This document shows positions 8,316 to 17,631 of a DNA stretch of 64,000 bases, piece after piece. Numbering within the stretch: the first letter of the stretch is position 1; each line of letters begins with the position of its first letter. This DNA comes from Candidatus Heteroruminococcus faecigallinarum. GTDB taxonomy: Bacteria; Bacillota; Clostridia; Oscillospirales; Ruminococcaceae. The notes under the pieces were generated by a model that was not told the origin of the DNA, ran no database searches, and was given only the letters and a program-made list of their open reading frames with translations. Position numbers and translations under genes: made by a program. Where the stretch lies: NCBI GenBank assembly GCA_904387055.1, contig CAJFKV010000002.1, forward strand, positions 23,770-87,769, in the 5' to 3' direction.

Positions 8316-9392
8316 TCAGCCCTTGCAGACCTCATACCGCCAGCCCTTGGGGTCCTCCAGGACGCCGGTCTGGATGCCGGTGATGGTGTCGTAGAGCTTC
8401 TGGGTCAGCTTGCCGATCTTGTGGTCGCCGATCTGCTCGGTCTCGTCGCCCAGGCGCATCTCGCCGATGGGGGAGACCACCGCAGCGGTGCCGGTGCCGA
8501 AGGCCTCCTTCAGGGTGCCGTTCTTCACCGAGGAAACCAGCTCCTCCACCGAGAACTTCCGCTCGGTCACCTTCACCCCCCAGTCCTTCAGCAGCTCGAT
8601 GCAGGACATCCGGGTAATGCCGGGCAGGATGCTGCCGTCCAGCTCGGGGGTGACCACCTCGTCCCCCACCACAAAGAAGACGTTCATCGAGCCCACTTCT
8701 TCAATATACTTCCGCTCCACGCCGTCCAGCCACAGCACCTGGGCATACCCCTGCTCGTGGGCTTCCTCCTGGGAGAGGAGGGAGGCGGCGTAGTTGCCGG
8801 CTGTCTTGGCGGTTCCCATGCCGCCCTTGCTGGCCCGCACCCATTTCTCCTCGATGTACAGGTTCACCGGGTCGAGGCCGCTTTCGTAGTACCGGCCGGA
8901 GGGCGAAAGGATAATATAGAAGATATACTCGCTGGCCACCTTCACTCCCAGATAGTCGTCGTTGGCAATGATGGTGGGGCGGATGTACAGGGAGGTTCCC
9001 TCGCTGCGGGGGATCCAGTCCTTCTCCAGCTCCAGCAGCTGGCAGAGAGCCTTGAGGGCAAACTCCTCGTCGATGTGGGGGATGGCCAGCCGGTCACAGG
9101 ACCGGTTCATCCGCTTGAAGTTCTCCTGGGGACGGAAGAGAAGCACCCGCCCATCGGCAGCCCGGTAGGCTTTCATCCCCTCAAACACCGTCTGCCCATA
9201 ATGGAGGGTGCTGCAGGCGGGGGAAAGAACCAGAGGGCCATAGGGAACAATGCGGGCATCGTGCCAGCCCTGACCCTCGGTATAATTCATCATAAACATG
9301 TGGTCGGTAAAAATCTTGCCGAAGCCCAGCTTGTTTTCATCGGCAGGCTTCTCCTTGGGAGTTTTGGTGAGCTCCACACGAATGTCCATCAT
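8316..9392 (-). CDS. ilvE: Branched-chain amino acid aminotransferase
   Basis: A 358-residue fold-type IV PLP aminotransferase of the longer (eukaryote-like, BCAT) group. Landmarks are TLHYGQTVFEGMKAYR near residues 63-78, RMNRSCDRLAIP near 93, LYIRPTIIA near 135, the PLP lysine in GTAKTAGNYAAS near 195, and FGTGTAAVVSPIG near 305. It swaps amino groups between leucine, isoleucine, valine and 2-oxoglutarate in the cytoplasm, for synthesis or fermentation. GAAGGGAAGG precedes two possible ATG codons; I take the first. It is monocistronic, with its own promoter and terminator. gdhA, next upstream, could recycle the 2-oxoglutarate/glutamate pair. Confidence 0.95.
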   Translation of the reverse strand: MMDIRVELTKTPKEKPADENKLGFGKIFTDHMFMMNYTEGQGWHDARIVPYGPLVLSPACSTLHYGQTVFEGMKAYRAADGRVLLFRPQENFKRMNRSCDRLAIPHIDEEFALKALCQLLELEKDWIPRSEGTSLYIRPTIIANDDYLGVKVASEYIFYIILSPSGRYYESGLDPVNLYIEEKWVRASKGGMGTAKTAGNYAASLLSQEEAHEQGYAQVLWLDGVERKYIEEVGSMNVFFVVGDEVVTPELDGSILPGITRMSCIELLKDWGVKVTERKFSVEELVSSVKNGTLKEAFGTGTAAVVSPIGEMRLGDETEQIGDHKIGKLTQKLYDTITGIQTGVLEDPKGWRYEVCKG

Positions 9393-9432
9393 CGTTTTCC
9401 TTCCCTTCCAATCAAAGAATCGGTTTGTTGTT

Positions 9433-9461
9433 ATTTTATCACGTTAATAGGTTGATTACAA
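9433..9461 (-). promoter_or_regulatory. ilvE: Promoter of ilvE
   Basis: TTGTAA, 17-base spacer, TAAAAT on the minus strand, with TG one base before the -10 (extended -10). It lies about 45 bases before the ilvE start. Confidence 0.75.
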
Positions 9462-9525
9462 GCCTTCCTTTCCGGCTTCTTACTGAAATTTCCCTCTCAT
9501 GGCGTCCAAAATCCTGCCAACATAA

Positions 9526-9564
9526 CTAAAAACCGCCCTCCCGCAAGCCGGGAAGGCGGTTTTG
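9526..9564. terminator. Terminator of gdhA
   Basis: Stem AAACCGCC with GGCGGTTT, extended by CTCCCG/CGGGAAG pairing, with T-runs on both strands; it lies about 50 bases past the gdhA stop. Confidence 0.85.
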
Positions 9565-9615
9565 TTTCCGGTGCTGCTGCAGGCGGCAGCCGCCTGCGGG
9601 AATGGGTCGATCCGA

Positions 9616-10968
<1,353 letters not shown>

Positions 10969-10999
10969 TCATCTCCTTCACGTTGTCTCAATGGTTTTC

Positions 11000-11028
11000 A
11001 TCATACTCCAAAATGCAGGTTTTGTAAA
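11000..11028 (-). promoter_or_regulatory. gdhA: Promoter of gdhA
   Basis: TTTACA, 17-base spacer, TATGAT on the minus strand, about 30 bases before the gdhA start. The remaining AT-rich DNA up to the rnpB promoter at 11247 shows no further gene or clear site. Confidence 0.7.
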
Positions 11029-11246
11029 GTACAAGATTCATTTTTGTGACATCAACATATCACAGATTTCATATTGCCAGGTTTTTTATCCCATTTTGCC
11101 AATGTATATGAAAGAATTCCCTTTTCGCTTTTCAAATCCGTCATTTTCCGTTTCCTTCTGCAATTCCTCCTGCATGGTCAGCTGTCCACAACAGGAGGAA
11201 AGCACTGCAAGATTATGCCGCTCCCGGTTCATGGAACGGCTTGGGG

Positions 11247-11275
11247 TTGACGGGGGAGGAATTTTAGGGTACACT
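11247..11275 (+). promoter_or_regulatory. rnpB: Promoter of rnpB
   Basis: TTGACG, 17-base spacer, TACACT. The -10 ends 7 bases before the first base of the RNase P RNA closing helix, so predicted start and mature 5' end coincide. Confidence 0.85.
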
Positions 11276-11281
11276 GAACAA

Positions 11282-11635
11282 GGCGAGCAGGCAAGACGGC
11301 AGCGCGGCCAGGCCGAAAGGCCGTCCGTGAGGAAAGTCCGGGCTCCGCAGGGCAAGGATAACTGCTAACGGCAGCCGAAGGCGACTTCAGGGAAAGTGCA
11401 ACAGAGAGATACCGCCGGGGGCTTTCCCCGGTAAGGGTGGAAAGGCGAGGTAAGAGCTCACCAGCGCACGGGAGACTGTGCGGCTCTGCAAACCCTATCC
11501 GGAGCAACACCGCAAAGAGGGACATCATGTGGCGGCCCGTCACGTCCCGGCAGGTGGCGACGAGCAGCGATGGCGACATGCTGCCCAGATAGATTGTCGT
11601 TTCATACAGAACCCGGCTTATATGCCTGGTCGCCC
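11282..11635 (+). ncRNA. rnpB: RNase P RNA (bacterial class A)
   Basis: This is the catalytic RNA of RNase P, which trims the 5' leader from pre-tRNA. Conserved core blocks appear in order: GAGGAAAGTCCGGGCTCC, GTGCAACAGAGAGA, GGTAAGGGTGGAAAGG, GTAAGAGCTCACC and, near the 3' end, ACAGAACCCGGCTTAT. The ends pair as helix P1: GGCGAGCAGGCA at 11282-11293 with TGCCTGGTCGCC at 11623-11634, one mismatch. Length of about 354 bases and the AGAGA/GUAAGAG pattern fit class A rather than the Bacillus class B. It stands alone, with its own promoter and terminator. Confidence 0.96.
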
Positions 11636-11647
11636 GTTGGACAGCAA

Positions 11648-11684
11648 GGCGTCCTCTTCCCCTTGTGGGAAGGGGGCGCTTTTT
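11648..11684 (+). terminator. rnpB: Terminator of rnpB
   Basis: GC-rich hairpin (GCGTCC-CTTCCC pairing with GGGAAG-GGGCGC) followed by TTTTT, 13 bases past the RNA 3' end. The roughly 325 bases from here to the DUF2508 gene hold no convincing gene; a lone TATAAT at 11950-11955 without a matching -35 may be the DUF2508 promoter. Confidence 0.85.
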
Positions 11685-12011
11685 CTGTGCCGGATTCTAC
11701 CGGGGAGAGCCATCCCCCCAGCGGCCAAAAGCGGCCCGCTCCAGCTGGGCAGGGCACCGGCAGCCGCCATACCGGCGGATGCACTCCCCCCGGCCCAGGC
11801 ACCGCTCCCTCCGCCGCCCCCGGCCGTCCCACGAGGCGCAAACCGGCATCCCCCGCCCCAGAACCGGGCAATACCGCTGAAAGATGGCATCCATCCCTGT
11901 TCCCCCCTTTGGGGGATAGCCTTCCCGGGGCAAAAATCCGCCATTCCTGTATAATCCTGGTTCTGGCGGGCCATCCTTCCAGCATATCCATACAGCAAAG
12001 GAGGATGCGCG

Positions 12012-12290
12012 ATGCTTGCTGCTTTCTTTGATACCGCCGCCATCCCCACCGAAGGGGAAACCCGGCGGCGGCAGTTGACCGACCAGCTGGAAAACGTCAA
12101 GCGGCAGATGGCCCTGGTGGATGAGCTGTTCAACCTGGCCTGGGACGACGACCTGATCGAGGCCTGCATCTATCAGACCAAGGCGTTCCACGCTTATTTC
12201 CACTACCTTTACAAAGAACTGCGCCGGGAGGGGGAGGAGGATTCCATGCCTCTCCTCCAGGCAAAGGAGGTGCTGGAACCGGTGGGGTAG
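12012..12290 (+). CDS. DUF2508 family protein (YaaL-like)
   Basis: A 92-residue, mostly helical, soluble protein. The central block LVDELFNLAWDDDLIEACIY followed by KAFHAYFHYLYKELRREG matches the DUF2508 pattern (Phe-Asn, Asp-Leu-Ile, Ile-Tyr, then a Tyr-rich helix ending in Lys-Glu). Its function is unknown. GGAGG lies 7 bases before the ATG. It is followed at once by a BofA-like gene, and the yaaL-bofA pair is a recurring order in Firmicutes near sporulation and recR genes, which supports both calls. A TATAAT lies 60 bases upstream. Confidence 0.75.
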   Translation: MLAAFFDTAAIPTEGETRRRQLTDQLENVKRQMALVDELFNLAWDDDLIEACIYQTKAFHAYFHYLYKELRREGEEDSMPLLQAKEVLEPVG

Positions 12291-12328
12291 ATCGGTCGCT
12301 CTTCTGGGGACTGGCAGCCATTGCCCTG

Positions 12329-12547
12329 GTGGTGGTTCTGGCCCTGCTGATAAGGCTGCGCCGGTTCTGGGGAGGGGTGCTCTTCTCGGCGGCCAGCGGA
12401 ATGGGGGCGCTGTGGGCGGTCAACCTGGCGGGGACCTTCACCGGGATTGTGCTTCCCCTCAATCTTTTTTCCCTGGTGGTCACCTTGGCGGGCGGGATTC
12501 CCGGGGTGATCCTGCTGCTGATTTTCCGGTTGCTTTGGGGCGGGTGA
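12329..12547 (+). CDS. bofA: BofA-like pro-sigma-K processing inhibitor family protein
   Basis: A 72-residue (from the first ordinary start) hydrophobic protein. The end, GIVLPLNLFSLVVTLAGG then IPGVILLLIF, matches the conserved BofA C-terminus, and an earlier helix precedes it. BofA restrains the SpoIVFB protease that activates sigma-K in the mother cell; sigK is present at 41.8 kb. The gene start is uncertain: the frame is open upstream and a ribosome site AAAGGAGG sits at 12263-12270, yet no ATG, GTG or TTG in frame follows it before 12329. The family length suggests about 12 more residues, including Trp-Gly-Leu-Ala-Ala-Ile. A non-standard start or a base error is possible. Confidence 0.65.
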   Translation: MVVLALLIRLRRFWGGVLFSAASGMGALWAVNLAGTFTGIVLPLNLFSLVVTLAGGIPGVILLLIFRLLWGG

Positions 12548-12558
12548 CCGTGTATACT
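12530..12558 (+). promoter_or_regulatory. Promoter of the tandem GNAT gene
   Basis: TTGCTT, 17-base spacer, TATACT, overlapping the end of the BofA-like gene and about 40 bases upstream of the GNAT start. Confidence 0.65.
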
Positions 12559-12599
12559 GGTGGTATCTCAACAACCCGCCCAAAGGAGGCCCCCGTTTT

Positions 12600-13451
12600 A
12601 TGGATCAGCTGCTGTGGGGAAGCCGGTGGACCGGCTTCCAGGTCCCCCGCCTGGTGCGCCAGGCGGTGTTTGTGGAGGAGCAGGGCTTCGCCCTGGAGTT
12701 TGACCGGCAGGACGACACCGCCCTGCACCTCTCCCTCCTGCGGGACGGGCAGCCGGCCGGCTGTGCCCGGCTTTTCCGGGAGGCGGGGGACGTCTTTCAC
12801 CTGGGGCGGGTGGCGGTGCTCCCGGCCTTCCGGAACCATGGCCTGGGCCGCCTGCTGGTGGAGGAGGCCGCCCGGAAGGCGGCCCGCCTGGGCTGCCGCC
12901 GCCTGGTGCTGAGCGCCCAGTGCCACGCCCTGGGCTTCTATGACCGGCTGGGGTACCGTCCCCAGGGGGAGCCTTTTTTGGACGAGCACTGCCCCCACCA
13001 GGAGATGGCCAAGGATCTGGAAACGGACCTTCCCCTGGTCCGGTGGCATCTCCCCGGGGAAGGCTGCCCCGCCGCCCTGGCCCTGCGGCGGCAGGTCTTT
13101 GCCGGGGAGCTGGGGGTCCCGGTGGAGGAGGACCCGCTGGACAGCCGGTCCCATCTTCTCCTTCTCGCCCAGGATGGACAAGCCCTGGCCACCGCCCGCC
13201 TCACCCCCCAGGAGGACGGCGTGGTCAAGTTCAGCCGCCTGGCGGTGGACCCCCGCTGCCGGGGAAAGGGCCTGGGGGCGCTGCTCCTGGAGAATCTGTC
13301 CTTCCGGGCAATGGAGCTGGGGTACCGGCGGGGATGGCTCTCCGCCCGGGCGGCCGTCCTCCCCTTCTACCAAAAGGCCGGTTTTCTCCCCCAGGGGGAG
13401 CCCTATCGGGAGGAAGGAGAAACCCATCAAGCCGTGTGGGCCCGGTTATAA
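12600..13451 (+). CDS. Tandem GNAT-domain acetyltransferase
   Basis: A 283-residue protein with two GNAT acetyltransferase domains in one chain. Domain 1 (about 10-130) has VAVLPAFRNHGLGRLL, the acetyl-CoA loop of the R/Q-x-x-G-x-G/A type, and ALGFYDRLGYRPQGEPF. Domain 2 (about 145-283) repeats the pattern with LAVDPRCRGKGLGALLLE and VLPFYQKAGFLPQGEPY. The two halves resemble each other, so the gene probably arose by duplication. It transfers an acetyl group from acetyl-CoA to an amine; the substrate is unknown. The start ATG at 12600 is the first codon of the domain, though the upstream ribosome site (AAAGGAGG) lies close to it. A short ORF and an acetyltransferase gene of another fold follow. 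Confidence 0.85.
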   Translation: MDQLLWGSRWTGFQVPRLVRQAVFVEEQGFALEFDRQDDTALHLSLLRDGQPAGCARLFREAGDVFHLGRVAVLPAFRNHGLGRLLVEEAARKAARLGCRRLVLSAQCHALGFYDRLGYRPQGEPFLDEHCPHQEMAKDLETDLPLVRWHLPGEGCPAALALRRQVFAGELGVPVEEDPLDSRSHLLLLAQDGQALATARLTPQEDGVVKFSRLAVDPRCRGKGLGALLLENLSFRAMELGYRRGWLSARAAVLPFYQKAGFLPQGEPYREEGETHQAVWARL

Positions 13452-13469
13452 CGGCTGCAAGGAGGAATT

Positions 13470-13565
13470 ATGGATGAAGGAACTGCGAAAGAAGAGGGCG
13501 GTGGCAGAAGTCTCCCCCAATCTGGCATAGGAGGTGAACCCAAAACCGAAAGGAGACAATCTTGA
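13470..13565 (+). CDS. Short ORF, possible leader peptide of the acetyltransferase gene
   Basis: A 31-codon ORF begins at ATG 13470, with AAGGAGG just upstream, and its TGA stop at 13563-13565 overlaps the ATG of the next gene as TGATG. The peptide is charged and Gly-rich and matches nothing I know. A second ATG at 13474 in another frame would give an 18-residue peptide ending at 13530. Either could be a regulatory leader as seen upstream of some inducible antibiotic-resistance genes, but this is inference from position alone. Confidence 0.35.
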   Translation: MDEGTAKEEGGGRSLPQSGIGGEPKTERRQS

Positions 13566-14233
13566 TGACCGGCAACCATGCCATTCCCAACCCCAACGAC
13601 CTGTTCCCCAATCCTTATGGAACATCGATCGTTTTGAAGAACGCCATCACCCCCAGCATCCAGGCGGGGGAGTATCCATCCTATGACGACAGCGAGAGTC
13701 CTGCCGCCTCGGAAAGGCGAAACGCCCTGTTTAACCGGCCGGAATTTGGCGACCGGCGGATCATCGGCAGGTTCTGCTCCTCGGCCGCCGGCGTCCAGTT
13801 CATCATGGGCCCGGCCAACCACCGGATCAGCAGCGTCACTACCTACCCCTTCCACATCTTTGGCGGCCTGTGGGAGGAGAACACGCCGCCCCACATGGAC
13901 CAGCTGCCCCGCAAAGGGGACATCGTGGTGGGCAACGACGTGTGGATCGGCCGGGAGGCGGTCATTCTGCCGGGGGTGACCATCGGGGACGGCGCCATCG
14001 TCGCCGCCCGGTCGGTGGTCTGCCGGGACGTTCCCCCCTATACGGTGGCGGGAGGAAACCCGGTTCAGGTCCGGAAGAAGCGGTTTGACGACCACATGAT
14101 CCGCCTTCTGGAGGAGGTTCGGTGGTGGGACCTCCCTCCCCAGGAGCTGGTGGAGCTTCTCCCCGTTCTGTGCAGCCCGGACCTGGAGCAGGTGCGCCAT
14201 CTTCTCCAGGCCATGGTGGACAGCCGCGCCTGA
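13565..14233 (+). CDS. CatB/Vat-type O-acetyltransferase (left-handed beta helix)
   Basis: A 222-residue xenobiotic acetyltransferase-like protein. It follows the Vat/CatB plan: AGEYPSYDDSES near 38, GRFCSSAAGVQFIMG near 68, the catalytic His in GPANHRIS near 83, TYPFHIFGG near 92, DQLPRKGD, then hexapeptide turns GNDVWIGREAVILPGVTIGD at 120-140 and VAGGNPVQV near 158. The family acetylates streptogramin A or chloramphenicol with acetyl-CoA as a cytoplasmic trimer. Whether this copy gives resistance cannot be read from sequence; many gut Firmicutes carry unproven members. Start ATG 13565 has AAAGGAGA upstream; TTG 13562 is an alternative. Confidence 0.85.
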   Translation: MTGNHAIPNPNDLFPNPYGTSIVLKNAITPSIQAGEYPSYDDSESPAASERRNALFNRPEFGDRRIIGRFCSSAAGVQFIMGPANHRISSVTTYPFHIFGGLWEENTPPHMDQLPRKGDIVVGNDVWIGREAVILPGVTIGDGAIVAARSVVCRDVPPYTVAGGNPVQVRKKRFDDHMIRLLEEVRWWDLPPQELVELLPVLCSPDLEQVRHLLQAMVDSRA

Positions 14234-14334
14234 TCCCCTCAAGCAAGAAAAGAACCGGCCGAACCTCCAATCCCCTGCCGGGCCTGTGGAAAGGGGGCAG
14301 AACCGGCTGGACGGGGATACCCGTTCCCCAACCC

Positions 14335-14381
14335 AAAAGACGCGGGAGCCATCTCACAACGAGGTGCCTCCCGCGTCTTTT
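14335..14381. terminator. Bidirectional terminator between acetyltransferase and DUF3783 genes
   Basis: Stem AAAAGACGCGGGAG with CTCCCGCGTCTTTT; T-runs on both strands serve the two convergent genes. Confidence 0.85.
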
Positions 14382-14387
14382 GCTGCT

Positions 14388-14789
14388 TTATACGGTCTCG
14401 CCGGTCATCGCCTGGTGCTCCCGGCGCAGCTCCTGGATCAGCCGGACCATGGGCCACTTCTGGTTGGTGGGGGTCACCATGGCCTTGAGGGCCACCGTCA
14501 CCCCCGCCTGCCCCAGGGCCCGGAGCAGCTGGTCCAGCCGGCGGCGCTCCATGGGGCCGATCACCAGGCACTCCACTGCCGGGATCTCCTCCGGCAAAAC
14601 CGGCGTCCCCTCTTGGAAGCCCTCCCAGCCCATCAGCCGCCCCAGGGGGCTGCCCAGCTGGGCGGGTTCCACCACCTGCACCCGGATTCCCAGGGAGGCG
14701 GCCGCCGCCGAGACCGCCGCCTGCCGCTCCTCCTCCATCCCATACAGGAGGAGCCTCTCCTCCGCCGGGGGAACAATCCGCGCTTTCAT
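14388..14789 (-). CDS. DUF3783 family protein
   Basis: A 133-residue soluble protein. It opens with an RLLLYGMEEERQAAV segment typical of DUF3783, has a central PAVECLVIGPMERRRLDQLL block, and ends in ALKAMVTPTNQKWPM followed by a charged helix (VRLIQELRREHQAM). The function of the family is unknown; members are common in Clostridia. The ATG at 14789 is chosen because AAAGGAGAG precedes it and conservation starts there. It follows secG, but the secG terminator hairpin lies between them. Confidence 0.72.
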   Translation of the reverse strand: MKARIVPPAEERLLLYGMEEERQAAVSAAAASLGIRVQVVEPAQLGSPLGRLMGWEGFQEGTPVLPEEIPAVECLVIGPMERRRLDQLLRALGQAGVTVALKAMVTPTNQKWPMVRLIQELRREHQAMTGETV

Positions 14790-14835
14790 TCCGCCTGTTC
14801 TCTCCTTTCCGCCGGGCAAGCCGGCTCTCCCACAA

Positions 14836-14867
14836 AGAAAAAAGCCCCGTCCCGCCGGACAGGGCCA
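14836..14867 (-). terminator. Terminator of secG
   Basis: Stem GCCCTGTCC with GGACGGGGC, then TTTTTT on the minus strand, 11 bases past the secG stop. Confidence 0.85.
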
Positions 14868-14877
14868 TCCTTTGCCG

Positions 14878-15126
14878 CTACTGGATATAAACCCCCACGG
14901 CATAGACCACAATGGTCAACACCACAAAGGCAATAAAGGCATACTTGGTATACCGCGCCAGCACCGCGTCGATGGTGCGGTCGCTGTTGCGGCCGAAATA
15001 GGAATCGGACCCGCCGGCAAGGCCGCTCAGGCCGTCCCCTTTGGGAGACTGGAACATGACCAGCAGAACCAGCAGCACCGCCAGCACAATCAGCAGGATC
15101 GCGCCGATGATCTCAAATATATTCAT
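14878..15126 (-). CDS. secG: Preprotein translocase subunit SecG
   Basis: An 82-residue membrane protein with two helices (about 4-24 and 57-78) joined by a cytoplasmic loop carrying the SecG motif QSPKGDGLSGLAGG and a Gly-Gly-Ser-Asp-Ser-Tyr-Phe-Gly turn. SecG aids SecYE in protein export. GGAGGG lies 7 bases before the ATG at 15126; codons further upstream are not conserved. It is monocistronic, with its own promoter and terminator. The rnr and smpB genes that often follow secG are absent here. Confidence 0.93.
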   Translation of the reverse strand: MNIFEIIGAILLIVLAVLLVLLVMFQSPKGDGLSGLAGGSDSYFGRNSDRTIDAVLARYTKYAFIAFVVLTIVVYAVGVYIQ

Positions 15127-15165
15127 TTTCAACCCTCCGTTGTTTTGTATCTGGATGACCAATTA

Positions 15166-15194
15166 AGTTTAGCATATCCCACCGGGTTTTGCAA
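15166..15194 (-). promoter_or_regulatory. secG: Promoter of secG
   Basis: TTGCAA, 17-base spacer, TAAACT on the minus strand, with TGC directly before the -10 (extended -10); about 40 bases upstream of secG. Confidence 0.75.
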
Positions 15195-15365
15195 CCGCTT
15201 TTTCAAATCTTTCCCGGAAAGAAGGGCGCATATTCCCCTGTTTTTTCCCCATACTAACCGGTGTTGAGCGCCGCCGGACCCGCGTTTGCCACAGAAAATC
15301 CCGGCAGCCATCAACCGGGCCGGCGGCTGTTTGGGCTGCTGGCCTTTTTGCCGTCCTGGCAGGGA

Positions 15366-17594
15366 TCACAAGGTCAGCTGCTCCCCCTGATCCTCCGGGC
15401 GGGGCAGGGCGCCGGCGGCGGGCAGGGTACGGGCCCGGTACCGGTGCTCCCCGGCCAGCGTTCCCGGCTGGTAGGGGGCAAAGGAGACCAGGGCCCCCTT
15501 CTTCCGCAGGGTCATCACCGCCACCCCCTGGGTGTCCCGGGTGGACTTGGACGCCAGCACCGCCGTGTTCACCAGCAGCATCCGCCCGCCGGCAGCGGTG
15601 AGGAGGAACTCCCGGTCCTCCCCATAGGCGATCCCCACCAGGGGGGACTTGAGGCTGTAGGCCCCGGTGAGCTTGCGGCGCTTGGTCTTGGTGGCGTAGG
15701 AGGCCATCTCCACCTTGGCCAGCTTCCCGTCGGCAAAGGCGAAAAAGAGGTAGCCCTTGTAGTCGGCCGTCACCGCCATGTAGAGGGCGTTTTCCCCCTC
15801 GTCCATCCCCAGCCGGGCGGGGATGTACTCCCCCATGACGCTGGCCTTGGTGTCGTCAAAGTCGGCGGCATCCGCCTTGTACACCTGCCCCTTGTCCGAG
15901 AAGAAGAGCAGGTGGGCGCCGTTGGTGGTTTCCACCTCCTCCAGCACCTGGTCCCCCTCCTTCAGCTTCTGCTCCCCGCTCATCCGCAGGGACTGGGGGG
16001 TGATCTTCTTGAAGTACCCCTCCCGGGTAAAGAAGAGATGGACCGGATAGTCGGGCACCGGCTCCTCGTCCTCCCCCGACAGGGCCCAGTCGAAGAGGAT
16101 CTGGCTGCGGCGGGGGCCGCCGTACTTTTTGGCCACCGCCCGCAGCTCCTCCACGATGATCTGGTCGATCCGCCGGCGGCTGTCCAGGATGGCCTGCAGC
16201 TCCTGGATCTCCCGGGCCAGGCTCTCCACCTCCTGGGTCCGGTTGAGGATATACTCCCGGTTCAGGTGGCGCAGGCGGATCTCCGCCACATACTCCGCCT
16301 GGGTCTGGTCGATCCCGAAGCCGATCATCAGGTTGGGAACCACTTCCCGCTCCTCCTCGGTCTCCCGGACGATCTTCACCGCCTTGTCGATGTCCAGGAG
16401 GATCTTCTGCAGGCCCTGGAGCAGGTGGAGCTTCTCTTTCTTCCGGCTCAGGTCAAAATAGGTGCGCCGCCGGACGCATTCCCGCCGGAAGGCGGTCCAC
16501 TCCTCCAGCAGCTCCCCCACCCCCATCACCCGGGGAACGCCGCCCACCAGCACGTTGAAGTTGCAGGAGAAGCTGTCCTCCAGGGGGGTCATCCGCAGCA
16601 GGCGGTTCATCAGCTTGTCCGGGTCCGCCCCCCGCTTCAGGTCGATGGTCAGCTTCAGGCCGGACAGGTCGGTCTCGTCCCGCATGTCCGAGATCTCCCG
16701 CACCTTCCCCTGCTTCACCAGGTCCACCACCTTGTCCATGATGGCCTCCACCGTGGTGGACGGGGGAATCTGGGTAATCTCGATGCAGTTGTTCTCCTTG
16801 TCGTAGGCGTACCGGCACCGGACCCGCACCGCCCCCCGGCCGGTGGCGTAGATCTTCCGCAGCTCCGCCTCGTCGTAGAGGATGTACCCCCCGCCGGGGA
16901 AATCCGGCGCCTGCAGGGTGGAGAGGATGTCGTGCTCCGGGTCCTTGATGAGGGCCACTGCCGTCTCGCACACCTCCCCAATGTTGAAGGAGCAGATGGA
17001 GCTGGCCATCCCCACGGCGATGCCCATATTGGAGTTGACCAGGATGGTGGGAAAGCTCACCGGCAGCAGGGCGGGCTCCTTCATGGTGTTGTCGAAGTTG
17101 TCCACAAAGTCCACGGTATCCTTGTCAATATCCCCGAAGAGCTCGTTGCAGATGGGCTCCAGCTTGGCCTCGGTGTACCGGGAGGCGGCAAAGGCCATGT
17201 CTCGGGAGTAGGCCTTGCCGAAGTTTCCCTTGGAGTCCACATACGGGTAGAGAAGGGCCTCGTAGCCCCGGGAAAGGCGGACCATCGTCTCATAGATGGC
17301 CATGTCCCCGTGGGGGTTGAGGCGCATGGTTTGGCCCACAATGTTGGCCGACTTGGTCCTCGCCCCGGTAAGAAGCTTCATCTTGTACATGGTGTAGAGA
17401 ATCTTCCGGTGGGAGGGCTTGAACCCATCGATCTCCGGGATGGCCCGGGAGATGATGACGCTCATGGCATAGGGCATGTAGTTCTCTTCCAGCGTCCGGG
17501 TAATGGGCTGGTCGATGACAATGCCGGCGTTTTCAATATATCCGGTCATCTTTCGGGCAGGGGAGGGAGATTTCGTCTTCTTTGCTTTTGCCAT
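15366..17594 (-). CDS. parC: Type II topoisomerase subunit A (topoisomerase IV ParC-like)
   Basis: A 742-residue subunit that breaks and rejoins DNA. It shows GFKPSHRKILYTMYKM near 57-72, the catalytic Tyr140 in AASRYTEAKL, and VGMASSI near 191. The C-terminal repeat domain lacks the GyrA-box QRRGGKG, so I favour topoisomerase IV over gyrase. In the helix that contacts quinolones the usual PHGDS reads PHGDM: Met98 replaces the Ser and Glu102 stands at the acidic position. It lies 37 bases after the subunit B gene on the same strand, so both are co-transcribed. The divergence of both subunits also fits a clostridial paralogue of uncertain exact role. Confidence 0.85.
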   Translation of the reverse strand: MAKAKKTKSPSPARKMTGYIENAGIVIDQPITRTLEENYMPYAMSVIISRAIPEIDGFKPSHRKILYTMYKMKLLTGARTKSANIVGQTMRLNPHGDMAIYETMVRLSRGYEALLYPYVDSKGNFGKAYSRDMAFAASRYTEAKLEPICNELFGDIDKDTVDFVDNFDNTMKEPALLPVSFPTILVNSNMGIAVGMASSICSFNIGEVCETAVALIKDPEHDILSTLQAPDFPGGGYILYDEAELRKIYATGRGAVRVRCRYAYDKENNCIEITQIPPSTTVEAIMDKVVDLVKQGKVREISDMRDETDLSGLKLTIDLKRGADPDKLMNRLLRMTPLEDSFSCNFNVLVGGVPRVMGVGELLEEWTAFRRECVRRRTYFDLSRKKEKLHLLQGLQKILLDIDKAVKIVRETEEEREVVPNLMIGFGIDQTQAEYVAEIRLRHLNREYILNRTQEVESLAREIQELQAILDSRRRIDQIIVEELRAVAKKYGGPRRSQILFDWALSGEDEEPVPDYPVHLFFTREGYFKKITPQSLRMSGEQKLKEGDQVLEEVETTNGAHLLFFSDKGQVYKADAADFDDTKASVMGEYIPARLGMDEGENALYMAVTADYKGYLFFAFADGKLAKVEMASYATKTKRRKLTGAYSLKSPLVGIAYGEDREFLLTAAGGRMLLVNTAVLASKSTRDTQGVAVMTLRKKGALVSFAPYQPGTLAGEHRYRARTLPAAGALPRPEDQGEQLTL

Positions 17595-17631
17595 TTTGGG
17601 GCTCCCTTCTTATGGATGGTTATGGGGGCGG

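Noticed and set aside
11602..12203. Minus-strand open frames between rnpB and the DUF2508 gene
   Set aside because: They run through the rnpB terminator and the DUF2508 gene and have no ribosome site or family features.
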